A stretch of DNA of 64,000 nt from Nitratireductor sp. (GTDB lineage: Bacteria; Pseudomonadota; Alphaproteobacteria; Rhizobiales; Rhizobiaceae), in the NCBI GenBank assembly GCA_020637805.1, contig JACKJU010000001.1:372001-436000 (forward strand). Direction: 5' to 3'. A program made the translations under genes and the position numbers. The notes beneath the pieces were generated by a model, which was not told the origin of the DNA, made no database searches, and saw nothing but the letters and a program-made list of their open reading frames with translations. Shown here piece after piece: positions 52,341 to 61,115 of this stretch. How positions within the stretch are numbered: position 1 is the first letter of the stretch; every line of letters starts with the position of its first letter.

Positions 52341-53324
52341 ATGAAACGTCAAACGGACATTTTCGTGGAAAGCTGGCCCATCGCCGGCAGCTTCACCATC
52401 TCGCGCGGAAGCCGAACAGAGGCGAACGTCATACGTGTGGCCATCACGCAGGGGCGAGTGACCGGACAGGGAGAATGTGTACCCTATGCGCGCTATGGAG
52501 AGGATATTGGCTCCGTGAAAGCGCAAATCGCGGCGGTAGTGCCGGCGTTGAACGAAGGCGTGGACCGCGAAGCCCTGCGCTCGGCATTGCCTCCGGGAGC
52601 CGCTCGGAACGCGGTCGATTGTGCACTTTGGGACCTCGAGGCAAAGCTCTCGGGCCAGCCGGCCTGGCAATTGGCAGGGTTGCCGGCGCCGCGGCCCGTG
52701 ACGACCGCCTACACGATCAGCCTTGCGGATCCCGCCACGATGGCGGAACAGGCCGGGCGCGCCGCATCACGTGAACTGCTCAAGGTCAAGCTTGGCGGCG
52801 ACGGCGACCGGGAGCGCATGGCTGCCGTCCGTGCAGCTGCACCGGAAGCCCGCATTATCCTCGACGCAAACGAAGCCTGGCGGCCGGACATTGTGCAATC
52901 CCTGCTTGATGCGGCACGCGACATCGGGGCCGAGATGGTCGAACAACCGCTGCCTGCGGGCGAAGACGCCCTGCTTTCCAGCCTGCATCGCAGCGTACCG
53001 GTTTGTGCCGATGAGAGCGTGCATGTTGGCGGCGATCTGGCCTCACTCAAGGACCGGTATGATTGCGTCAACATCAAGCTGGACAAGACCGGTGGGCTTA
53101 CAGAGGCGCTTCTGGTCCGGCAGCAGGCGCTCGATGCGGGGTTTTCGATGATGATCGGGTGCATGGTCGGCACTTCGCTTGCCATGGCGCCAGCGATGCT
53201 GCTGACGCCGGGAGCGCAATTCGCCGATCTCGACGGGCCTCTCCTTCTGGCACGCGATCGTGAAAACGGCCTCGATTATCCCGGTTCGATGGTCGCTCCG
53301 CCGAAAAGCGCATTATGGGGCTGA
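52341..53324 (+). CDS. dgcA: Enolase-superfamily dipeptide epimerase / DgcA-type racemase
   Basis: A 327-residue member of the muconate-lactonizing subgroup of the enolase superfamily. Catalytic lysines are in LLKVKLGG (KxK) and CVNIKLDKTGG; metal ligands are in IILDANEAW, EMVEQPL and VCADESVH. The layout is that of L-Ala-D/L-Glu epimerases and the related N-acetyl-D-glutamate racemase DgcA found in Hyphomicrobiales. The start at 52341 is chosen from MKRQTDIFVESWPI. It converges with the MFS gene, seven bases apart. Which racemisation it performs is inferred only. Confidence 0.8.
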   Translation: MKRQTDIFVESWPIAGSFTISRGSRTEANVIRVAITQGRVTGQGECVPYARYGEDIGSVKAQIAAVVPALNEGVDREALRSALPPGAARNAVDCALWDLEAKLSGQPAWQLAGLPAPRPVTTAYTISLADPATMAEQAGRAASRELLKVKLGGDGDRERMAAVRAAAPEARIILDANEAWRPDIVQSLLDAARDIGAEMVEQPLPAGEDALLSSLHRSVPVCADESVHVGGDLASLKDRYDCVNIKLDKTGGLTEALLVRQQALDAGFSMMIGCMVGTSLAMAPAMLLTPGAQFADLDGPLLLARDRENGLDYPGSMVAPPKSALWG

Positions 53325-53331
53325 CGCCTGT

Positions 53332-54546
53332 TCAGGAAGCGGCGTGACGTTCATCTGCCACGAGGTGGCGGCAAGCCAGAAGAGCAAGCGCAACAATGGA
53401 TGCCCCTGACATCACGAGCCACGCATTGGCGCCCAGCGCGGCATAGAGCGGCCCCGAACAGAATACCGATATGCCCATTGCCAGGCCGCCAAGCACGAAC
53501 CCGACGCCCTGTGCAGTGCCGATATGCTCCTCGGATACATTGTCCATGATGTAGTGCATGGTGGCGATGTGTACCGCGCCGAAGGACAGCCCGTGCAGGC
53601 ACTGGAGGACGAGAAAGGCGATATCTCCCGTAACGTAGGGAAACAGTGCCCAGCGGATCGCCGCACCTGCACAGCCGGCAGCAAGCAGCGCGACAGGTGA
53701 AATCCGGCGCATCACGCTGCCCGAGAACTGGAAAAGCAGTATTTCGGCCACCACGCCGATTGCCCAGAAAACGCCGATCATCGTTCCCGAATATCCCTGG
53801 GATTGCCAGTAGATCGAGCCAAATCCATAGAGCAGGCCATGGGTCGACTGGGCTATCCCGGCGCTGAGCAGCACGACGACGAAAGACGGGTTGCGCCACA
53901 ATCGCGGCCTGTCCGCCGGGGTATCGCTCGGCAGCGTCCGCCTGCCGATGCGCGGCAGAAACAGGGATACGATGGCACCCAGCCACATGGCACTCACCAG
54001 CGACCAAAGGATTGCCTGAGGCGCAAATCCTGCCAGCAGCAACCCTCCTCCCATGTTCGCCAGAATGAAAACGACGGAACCCCAGATGCGTATCTTCCCG
54101 TAGTCGGCACCGAAGCGGCGCACGCCTGCCAGGGCGACCGCGTCCGCCAGTGGCAGAACGGGATTGAAGAAGAAGTTGTAGAGAAGCGTGACGAAGAGGA
54201 TCGGCCAGAAACTGGAGGCCGGCAAATAGAGCAGGATGGCGATTGCCGCCCCGAAATAAAGCCAGGTCAGTACCACCGACCTGTCCGGCCTTCGGTCGGC
54301 GAAGCTGGTGACCTGACCCGAGGCCAGAACACGGATAACCAGCGACATCGAGAGAACCGTGCTTATTTCCCAGTCTGCAAGCCCTTGCGCCTTCAGCCAG
54401 ACGGGAAAGTACGGCAGGTAAAGTCCAACGTAGAGAAAGTGCGCTGAATAGAGTAGCGCTACCCTTGTGCCGAAAAGATGCGGCATCGGTTCGGGCGCGG
54501 ATTGCGGCGAACCGGCAGACACCGCCGGTTGTCGCGGATCAGCCAT
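53332..54546 (-). CDS. MFS transporter (HcaT/LacY-like subgroup)
   Basis: A 404-residue carrier with 12 predicted helices, start MADPRQPAVS at 54544-54546. Its stop codon end and the threonine dehydratase overlap: the start lies eight bases before that gene's stop, so it is downstream in the same operon. Helix 1 motif LLYSAHFLYVGLYLPYFPVW is of the 3-phenylpropionic acid permease-like group. No substrate residues can be read. The open frame extends further upstream inside the dehydratase. Confidence 0.85.
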   Translation of the reverse strand: MADPRQPAVSAGSPQSAPEPMPHLFGTRVALLYSAHFLYVGLYLPYFPVWLKAQGLADWEISTVLSMSLVIRVLASGQVTSFADRRPDRSVVLTWLYFGAAIAILLYLPASSFWPILFVTLLYNFFFNPVLPLADAVALAGVRRFGADYGKIRIWGSVVFILANMGGGLLLAGFAPQAILWSLVSAMWLGAIVSLFLPRIGRRTLPSDTPADRPRLWRNPSFVVVLLSAGIAQSTHGLLYGFGSIYWQSQGYSGTMIGVFWAIGVVAEILLFQFSGSVMRRISPVALLAAGCAGAAIRWALFPYVTGDIAFLVLQCLHGLSFGAVHIATMHYIMDNVSEEHIGTAQGVGFVLGGLAMGISVFCSGPLYAALGANAWLVMSGASIVALALLACRHLVADERHAAS

Positions 54547-55546
54547 TTCCGCCCTGCCCGCCGGCCCCTTCTTCCAGTGCCCTTGCAAGGACGGAAGGAT
54601 CGACGTTGCCGCCCGAAAGCGTAACAACGACCGTTTCGCCGGCATGCGCGTGACCTGCCTGCAGCAATGCTGCCAGGGCAACAGCGCCGCCCGGCTCGAC
54701 CACGAGTTTCAACTCGTTGAATGCGAAGGCAGTCGCGGCAAGCGCTTCCTCATCGGAAACTACCTTGCCGCCCGCAAGCCGGTCCTTGCAGATCGCAAAG
54801 GAAAGCGCACCCGGTTTCGGCGTTATGATTGCGTCACAGATTGAGCCGGCCCAACGTTCGTTGGCCACGCGCTCACCCAGCTCAAGCGACCGCTTGTAGT
54901 CATCGAAATCCTCGGGTTCACCAGTGTGAATCTTCGCCTCGGGGAAAACTTCGGACACTGCCAGCGTGATGCCGGCGGTCAGTCCGCCACCGCCAGTGCA
55001 AACGAACACCCTGTCGATACGTTTTCCCATCTCCCGTATATCCTGGCAGAACTCCAGCCCGCAGGTGCCCTGCCCGGCGATCACATACGGATTGTCGTAG
55101 GGATGGATGAACACCGCGCCGGTTTCTTCCTGCAACCTTGCCGATATCTCATCGCGGTCGTCTGTCGCACGGTCGAAGAAAACGACATTGGCACCGCTGC
55201 GCCGGGTGCGGGCAACCTTGATGGCAGGGGCATCGGAAGGCATCAGAATCGTGGCTTGCGTGCCGGTCAATCTTGCCGCCTCGGCAATGCCCTGGGCGTG
55301 GTTGCCGGAAGAAACCGCGAGTACCCCTCGCTTGCGCTCCTCGCCGGACAAGGCCGCGATGGAATTGTATGCACCGCGAAACTTGAAGGAACCCGTGCGT
55401 TGCAGGCACTCAGGCTTCAGCCAGACATCGGCACCGGTCAGATCGTCCAGGAACACCGATTTCAGAAGTGGTGTCCTGAAGGCATGGCCTTCGATACGAT
55501 CGGCAGCAGCGAGAACATCTGGAAATGCGGGGAGATTGTCGGACAT
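54539..55546 (-). CDS. Threonine/serine dehydratase-like PLP enzyme
   Basis: A 335-residue fold type II PLP enzyme that deaminates threonine or serine to a 2-oxo acid. The PLP lysine lies in TGSFKFRGAYNSIAAL; the phosphate loop is CTGGGGLTAGI; SSGNHAQGIAEAA is the substrate loop. It lacks the ACT regulatory domain of biosynthetic IlvA, so it is more like catabolic threonine dehydratase or serine racemase. Start MSDNLPAFPDVLAAAD at 55544-55546. It overlaps the MFS gene by 8 bases, so the two probably work together. Confidence 0.87.
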   Translation of the reverse strand: MSDNLPAFPDVLAAADRIEGHAFRTPLLKSVFLDDLTGADVWLKPECLQRTGSFKFRGAYNSIAALSGEERKRGVLAVSSGNHAQGIAEAARLTGTQATILMPSDAPAIKVARTRRSGANVVFFDRATDDRDEISARLQEETGAVFIHPYDNPYVIAGQGTCGLEFCQDIREMGKRIDRVFVCTGGGGLTAGITLAVSEVFPEAKIHTGEPEDFDDYKRSLELGERVANERWAGSICDAIITPKPGALSFAICKDRLAGGKVVSDEEALAATAFAFNELKLVVEPGGAVALAALLQAGHAHAGETVVVTLSGGNVDPSVLARALEEGAGGQGGNG

Positions 55547-55680
55547 CCTGCTCTCGGCCTGTTGCGATTTCTTGATCGCGGACAGGAATGTCGCAAGCAA
55601 TCTCCAAATTCAATGCGGAAATTGCTCTCGTTACAAACTTGTGCCGGTTGGCACAGTGCCACTGCTCCTTGCCAATCAGG

Positions 55681-56724
55681 TCAGGCTGCGGGCACCCCGG
55701 CACGCTCTTCGGTCTGTTCGAGATTGGCCTGCTGCGCCTCGAGAAAGATTTCGGCACAGCGTTCCCAGGTGTATTTGCGGGCCTCCGTTGCCGCGTCGTC
55801 GCGGTCCAGTTCGAGCGCAGCAAGGCATGCACGGCCAAGATCGGCATCGCATATTCCGGCCTTGGTGCCTGAAAGTATGTCTATCGGTCCGGTGACCGGA
55901 AAACCGGCAACGGGCGTCCCGCAGGCGAGGCTCTCCGTGATGACGTTGCCGAAGGTGTCGGTGAGGCTCGGAAAAACCATGACATCGGAAGAGGCATAGG
56001 CTTCCGCGAGTTCTTCTCCGTGTTTCTCGCCAACGAACACGGCTTGCGGATACTCCCGCTTCAGCCGCGCAAGATCCGGGCCGTCACCGACAACGATTTT
56101 CGTTCCGGGCAGGTCGAGGTCGAGAAAGGCATCGAGATTCTTTTCGATCGCCACGCGCCCGACATTGACGAAGAACGGTCTTGGATAGGACGAAAGCCAC
56201 TCCATGTTGCGGCGCGAGGGATTGAACTGCTCATGGTCAACGCCTCGCGTCCAGCGGATCAGGTTCTTGAAACCACGTGCGGCCAGGTCGTCCTCCACCG
56301 TCTGGGTGGCAACCAGGCACCCGACCCCCGAATTGTGAAACCTGCGCAACCAGGCGTAGCTCCAGTCCACCGGAACGGGAACGCGGGCACGCAGATATTC
56401 GGGAAAACGCGTGTGATAGCTGGTGGTGTAGGAAAGGCCGAGGCCGCGGCAGGCGCGCGAGCCTGTAATGCCCAGTGGGCCTTCGGTGGCAATATGCACC
56501 GTGTCTGGCCCGAATTCGCGTATATGCCGCTTCACGCAGGCAGTGAGTGTCAATGACAGCCTGATCTCGGGATAGCTGGGCATTGGCAGAGACAGGAACA
56601 TGTCCGGCGTGATGAACATGAGGTCGTGCCCCTGTTTCTCAAGCTCGCGCTTGAGATGGTCAAGTGTGCGCACGACGCCGTTGACCTGGGGAAACCAGGC
56701 ATCGGTAATGATGAGAATTCGCAT
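55681..56724 (-). CDS. agt: GT4-type glycosyltransferase, Agt-like
   Basis: A 347-residue glycosyltransferase with two Rossmann domains. The N terminus ILIITDAWFPQVNGVVRTL and YHTRFPEYLRARVP precede the nucleotide-sugar site LTDTFGNVITESLACGTPVA and FVNVGRVAIEKNLD. It starts four bases after the PlcP-like gene. In rhizobia and marine bacteria such a partner is Agt, which adds glucose or glucuronic acid to the diacylglycerol that PlcP releases. Sugar donor is not readable here. Assignment to Agt rests on this pairing and the upstream Pho box. Confidence 0.82.
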   Translation of the reverse strand: MRILIITDAWFPQVNGVVRTLDHLKRELEKQGHDLMFITPDMFLSLPMPSYPEIRLSLTLTACVKRHIREFGPDTVHIATEGPLGITGSRACRGLGLSYTTSYHTRFPEYLRARVPVPVDWSYAWLRRFHNSGVGCLVATQTVEDDLAARGFKNLIRWTRGVDHEQFNPSRRNMEWLSSYPRPFFVNVGRVAIEKNLDAFLDLDLPGTKIVVGDGPDLARLKREYPQAVFVGEKHGEELAEAYASSDVMVFPSLTDTFGNVITESLACGTPVAGFPVTGPIDILSGTKAGICDADLGRACLAALELDRDDAATEARKYTWERCAEIFLEAQQANLEQTEERAGVPAA

Positions 56725-56728
56725 GATT

Positions 56729-57592
56729 TCAGGCTACCTTGCCGACTGAATTTCGTGCCGACTGCCGCGAGGCCGCGGCTATGAGCTCGGGCGGTATGGT
56801 TACGGGAACATCCGCGCCAGCGGGATCGGAAACCCCTTCCCTGCGCACGATTTCGGCGTGGATCGGAGACCAGTCTATGAGTTCAAGGCGGCCGTCGAAA
56901 TGCTCCACGACGGCGGTGCAGCTCTCGACCCAGTCACCTGTGTTGACGTATTCCACGCCGCCGCGCTCGCCCATCTCCGCGTGGTGAATGTGACCACAGA
57001 TGACGCCGTCAAGCTGATCATCGCTGGCGGCATCTGCAAGTGCAGCCTCGTATTTTCCGATGAAACTTACCGCGTTCTTGACCTTGAGCTTCAACCAGCT
57101 CGACAGCGACCAGTATGGAAAGCCCATCCGGCGGCGAACGCGGTTCAGCCAGGTATTCGTGAACAATGCGACGTTGTAGGCCCAGTCACCCAGGAAGGCG
57201 AGCCACTTGGCATGACGGACGACGACGTCGAACTGATCGCCATGGATGACCAGAAGGCGCTTTCCGTCGGCGGTTTCGTGAATGAACGTGTCTTCCACGT
57301 GGATGCCACCAAAGGAATTGCCTGCGAAGCTGCGCAGGAATTCGTCGTGGTTGCCGGGAAGATAGCGAATGGTAGCCCCCTTGCGCACCTGACGCAGGAG
57401 CTTCTGAACGACATCGTTGTGGAGTTGCGGCCAGTACCAGCTCTTCCTGAGCCGCCAGCCATCAATGATATCGCCGACGAGATAGAATGTTTCCGCCTCG
57501 TTGTACTTCAGAAACGTCAGAATCTGTTGCGCCTGGCATCCAGTCGAGCCCAAGTGCATGTCCGACATGAATATCGTGCGGTAGCGTCCCAT
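56729..57592 (-). CDS. plcP: PlcP-type phospholipase C (calcineurin-like metallophosphoesterase)
   Basis: A 287-residue metallophosphoesterase. Metal-binding motifs: MSDMHLGSTGCQ, LVGDIIDGWRLRK, LPGNHDEF, VIHGDQFD and GHIHHAEMG. These resemble UDP-2,3-diacylglucosamine hydrolase, but the protein is better placed with rhizobial PlcP (SMc00171 type), which strips phosphocholine or phosphoethanolamine from phospholipids under phosphate limitation, giving diacylglycerol. Support for PlcP over LpxH: the adjacent Agt-like gene and a four-part Pho box 50 bases upstream. Start at 57590-57592. Confidence 0.86.
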   Translation of the reverse strand: MGRYRTIFMSDMHLGSTGCQAQQILTFLKYNEAETFYLVGDIIDGWRLRKSWYWPQLHNDVVQKLLRQVRKGATIRYLPGNHDEFLRSFAGNSFGGIHVEDTFIHETADGKRLLVIHGDQFDVVVRHAKWLAFLGDWAYNVALFTNTWLNRVRRRMGFPYWSLSSWLKLKVKNAVSFIGKYEAALADAASDDQLDGVICGHIHHAEMGERGGVEYVNTGDWVESCTAVVEHFDGRLELIDWSPIHAEIVRREGVSDPAGADVPVTIPPELIAAASRQSARNSVGKVA

Positions 57593-57642
57593 GTTTCAGC
57601 CCTTTCCAAGGAACGTTCTTGTGGGCCTTTTCACGGATTCCG

Positions 57643-57682
57643 GTTACATGCCCGCGACAGTCCCGTGACATTGCCATGACAC
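57643..57682 (-). promoter_or_regulatory. Four-half-site Pho box upstream of plcP-agt
   Basis: Read on the minus strand: GTGTCAT, GGCA, ATGTCAC, GGGA, CTGTCGC, GGGC, ATGTAAC. Each seven-base half is separated by exactly four bases, giving 11-base-phased direct repeats like the PhoB consensus CTGTCAT-N4-CTGTCAT. The proximal end is 50 bases before the plcP start, the right place for a PhoB-activated promoter. Confidence 0.8.
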
Positions 57683-57792
57683 CCGTTGACGAGACTTGGC
57701 GCGAAGTAACTGCGCGTCTGGAAGTCTGCCACTCTTGCGCTTTCCTTGTTGCGGGGGCTACACAGGATCGTTCGAACGAGAGGGAGCGAGAA

Positions 57793-58572
57793 ATGGATCT
57801 GGGAATTTCCGGAAGAACGGCAATCGTGTGCGCGGCAAGCCGCGGCCTGGGACGCGGATGCGCGCAACACCTCGCGGATGCCGGATGCAACATCGTGCTC
57901 AACGGACGCAACGAGCAGGTCACCAAGGAGACGGCGGAAGACCTGTCCAAACGGACCTCGGGCTGGGTCAAAGTCGTGCTGGGCGACGTTTCCGACCCGA
58001 AGATCCAGGAAGCGCTCATCGAGGCGGCTGGCGAAACCGACATTCTGGTCAACAACAATGGCGGCCCGCCCGCCCGGGATTTCCGGGAACTCGACCGGTC
58101 CAACATCCTTGAAGGCGTGGTCCAGAACATGGTCACCCCGATAGAACTGACAAAGCGCGTGATTGACGGGATGGCCGAACGCGGATTTGGCCGGATCATC
58201 AACATCACCTCTTCTTCGGTCTATTCGGCGATACCCGGCCTCGACCTTTCCTCAGGCGCGCGCGCCGGGCTGACCGCCTTTCTGGCCGGGATCGCGCGCA
58301 CGGTCGCCGACCGGAACGTCACCATCAACCAGATCCTGCCGGGAAAGATGGATACAGACCGCATCCGCAACAATATCGGCTTCCAGTCAGAGAAAACCGG
58401 CAAATCAGCCGACGAGATTGCAAGCGGCATGATTTCGACCATTCCGGCAAAGCGGTTCGGCACGGCAGACGAGTTTGGTGCACTTTGCGCGTTCCTCGCC
58501 TCCACCCATGCCGGATACCTGACCGGCCAGAATTTTCTCATTGACGGCGGGCTGAACCCGAACGCCTTCTAG
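57793..58572 (+). CDS. SDR-family oxidoreductase with altered catalytic motif
   Basis: A 259-residue Rossmann-fold short-chain dehydrogenase. The cofactor loop is VCAASRGLGRGCAQHLA, with VNNNGGPPAR following the fourth strand. Where most SDRs have Tyr-x-x-x-Lys this one has SSGARAG, so the catalytic Tyr and Lys are replaced by Ser and Arg; the NNNGGPP form fits a known subgroup with that change. It may be a reductase with another mechanism or a non-classical binding protein. The start ATG follows GAGGGAGCGAGAA. Divergent from plcP; maeB is 48 bases downstream. Confidence 0.87.
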   Translation: MDLGISGRTAIVCAASRGLGRGCAQHLADAGCNIVLNGRNEQVTKETAEDLSKRTSGWVKVVLGDVSDPKIQEALIEAAGETDILVNNNGGPPARDFRELDRSNILEGVVQNMVTPIELTKRVIDGMAERGFGRIINITSSSVYSAIPGLDLSSGARAGLTAFLAGIARTVADRNVTINQILPGKMDTDRIRNNIGFQSEKTGKSADEIASGMISTIPAKRFGTADEFGALCAFLASTHAGYLTGQNFLIDGGLNPNAF

Positions 58573-58620
58573 AACCGGCGATACCGGCCTTCCTTTCAAC
58601 CCAAGAAGAAGTACCCACGA

Positions 58621-60942
58621 ATGAGCGAATCCAAGAAACCGTACGAGCCGACCACCGAACTGGAAAAATCCGCGCTCCACTTCCACCAGTATCCGGTGCC
58701 CGGCAAACTCGGCATCGTGGCCACCAAACCGCTGGGCAACCAGCGCGACCTGGCGCTGGCCTATTCGCCCGGCGTTGCCGCACCCTGCCTGCACATTGCC
58801 GACGACCCGTCGGTTGCCTCGAACTACACGTCGCGCGGCAATCTTGTAGCCGTAATTTCCAACGGCACTGCCGTTCTCGGTCTCGGCAACATAGGCGCAC
58901 TCGCCTCGAAGCCCGTGATGGAAGGCAAGGCGGTCCTGTTCAAGAAATTTGCGGGTGTCGACGTTTTCGACATTGAGGTGGACGAGACGGACCCGCAGAA
59001 ATTCTGCAACGTCGTGGCGGCTCTTGAGCCGACATTCGGCGGCATCAACCTGGAAGATATCAAGGCACCACAGTGTTTCGAAATCGAGGAAACGCTGCGG
59101 GCCAGGATGAACATCCCAGTTTTCCACGACGACCAGCACGGGACTGCGATCATCGCGGCGGCGGCTATCCTGAACGGCATGGAATTGGCCGGAAAATCCC
59201 TTGGTGAAGCCAAGATCGTAGCTTCGGGCGCAGGAGCGGCATCTATCGCCTGCCTCAACATCCTGGTGAGCCTTGGAGCGAGCGAGGACAATATCTGGGT
59301 CAGCGATTCCATCGGCGTGGTCTACAAGGGCCGCACCGAGCGCATGGACAAGTACAAGGAGCGCTACGCGAAAGACACCAATGCCCGCACGCTGGATGAC
59401 ATCCTGGACGGTGCAGATGTGTTTCTCGGGCTTTCCGCAGCAGGCGCGCTGAAGCAGGACATGATCCGCAAGATGGCGGACCGGCCGCTTATCATGGCAC
59501 TGGCCAACCCGACGCCGGAGATCATGCCGGACGAGGCGCGGGAAGCGCGGCCCGACGCGATGATCTGCACCGGCCGCTCCGACTTCCCCAACCAGGTCAA
59601 CAATGTCCTTTGTTTCCCCTTCATCTTCCGGGGAGCGCTTGATTGCGGCGCGACGACAATCAACGAGGAAATGAAACTGGCAGCGGTTCATGCAATTGCC
59701 AACCTGGCAAAAGCCGAGATCACCGAAAGCGTGTCAGATACCCAGGCTGGCAAACCGCCAAGCTTTGGCCCCGACTTCCTGATCCCCTCGCCATTCGACC
59801 AGCGGCTAATCCTGCGAATTGCCCCTGCCGTTGCCAAGGCGGCCATGGAAAGCGGTGTGGCCGCTCGGCCGATCGAGGATTTCGACGCCTATCGCGACCG
59901 CCTGAACCGCTTTGTCTTCCGTTCCTCGATGGTGATGAAGCCGATCATCGAGCAGGCGCGCAACGACCTGAAGCGCGTGATCTATTCCGACGGAGAGGAC
60001 GAGCGCGTGCTGCGCGCGGCACAGGTAGGCATCGAGGATCGCGCCTTCCAGCCGATACTCGTGGGGAGACCCGACAAGATCGAGGAGCGGATCGACAAGT
60101 TCGGATTGAAGATCAAGGCCGGTCGCGACTTCGAGATCATCAATCCCGATCATTTCTCGGCCTACAATGACTATGCAAAGTCCTATCTCGAGATAGCGGG
60201 CCGCCGTGGCACAACGCCTGAAACCGCAAAACTGCTGGTACGGACCAATACCACCGTGCTCAGCGCCATGGCGCTCAGGAACGGCGATGCAGACGCGATG
60301 ATATGCGGCCTGGAAGGCCGCTTTTCCCGGCACCTGCATTACGTGCGCCAGATCGTCGGCCTGCAGGAGGGCGTGCGTGAGCTGGCCGGTATGTCATTGC
60401 TGCTGACCAACAATGACGAGATTTTCCTGACGGACACCCATGTGACCGAGGAACCCAGCGAAGACCAGATCGTGGCCATGACACTTCTCGCTTCGAAGCT
60501 ACTGCGCCGCTTCGGCATGGTCCCCAAGGCCGCCCTGCTCTCGTTGTCGGATTTCGGATCACGCGATACACCTTCCACCCTCAAGATGCGCAATGCCACC
60601 GAACGCCTCCACGCCATCGATCCGGATTTCGAGGTCGATGGCGAAATGCACGGCGACACGGCGCTCTCGACCATGATCCGCGACCGCGTCTATCCGCTGT
60701 CGCGGCTGACAGGCCGTGCAAACCTCCTTGTGTTCCCGAATCTCGACGCTGCCAACATCACCCTGACGGTGGCAAAGCAGATGACCGACGGACTGCAGGT
60801 AGGCCCGATCCTGCTTGGCGCGACCAAGCCGGCACATGTGCTTACCCCCTCTGTAACGTCGCGCGGAGTGTTCAACATTTCCGCAATTGCAGCCGTGGAA
60901 GCCATTCATGGAGCGGAAAGCCAGCCGAATTTGAGCATCTGA
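58621..60942 (+). CDS. maeB: NADP-dependent malic enzyme with phosphotransacetylase-like domain
   Basis: Oxidatively decarboxylates malate to pyruvate with NADP. The 773 residues hold two domains: a malic-enzyme half (to about 430) with LALAYSPGVAAPCL, VFHDDQHGTAII and VASGAGAASIACL, and a PTA-like half (about 440-773) with RVIYSDGEDERVLRAAQVG and FGMVPKAALLSLSDFGS. That hybrid form is standard in rhizobia (Dme/Tme types). NAD and NADP forms share this architecture, so the symbol is by length and context. The start follows AAGAAGAAGTACCCACGA. Confidence 0.93.
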   Translation: MSESKKPYEPTTELEKSALHFHQYPVPGKLGIVATKPLGNQRDLALAYSPGVAAPCLHIADDPSVASNYTSRGNLVAVISNGTAVLGLGNIGALASKPVMEGKAVLFKKFAGVDVFDIEVDETDPQKFCNVVAALEPTFGGINLEDIKAPQCFEIEETLRARMNIPVFHDDQHGTAIIAAAAILNGMELAGKSLGEAKIVASGAGAASIACLNILVSLGASEDNIWVSDSIGVVYKGRTERMDKYKERYAKDTNARTLDDILDGADVFLGLSAAGALKQDMIRKMADRPLIMALANPTPEIMPDEAREARPDAMICTGRSDFPNQVNNVLCFPFIFRGALDCGATTINEEMKLAAVHAIANLAKAEITESVSDTQAGKPPSFGPDFLIPSPFDQRLILRIAPAVAKAAMESGVAARPIEDFDAYRDRLNRFVFRSSMVMKPIIEQARNDLKRVIYSDGEDERVLRAAQVGIEDRAFQPILVGRPDKIEERIDKFGLKIKAGRDFEIINPDHFSAYNDYAKSYLEIAGRRGTTPETAKLLVRTNTTVLSAMALRNGDADAMICGLEGRFSRHLHYVRQIVGLQEGVRELAGMSLLLTNNDEIFLTDTHVTEEPSEDQIVAMTLLASKLLRRFGMVPKAALLSLSDFGSRDTPSTLKMRNATERLHAIDPDFEVDGEMHGDTALSTMIRDRVYPLSRLTGRANLLVFPNLDAANITLTVAKQMTDGLQVGPILLGATKPAHVLTPSVTSRGVFNISAIAAVEAIHGAESQPNLSI

Positions 60943-61115
60943 AGAAGACGCTCGCGCAGGGTCCATACTCCTGGGCCCTGCGCGCCACACCATGGCCAAC
61001 ATTTGCGGCTTTGCAGTTCATTAACCCTGAACCTCTAGGTTCGGACCATGAGTCCCCGCCGGAAACGCGCGGCAAGCACGGCTGAATGATGCCTGATTTC
61101 TCGAGAGAAAACGGA

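Noticed and set aside
61029..61042. GAACCT-N2-AGGTTC palindrome as a LexA box
   Set aside because: Alphaproteobacterial LexA sites are direct repeats GTTC-N7-GTTC; this is an inverted repeat with a two-base centre and no SOS gene beside it.
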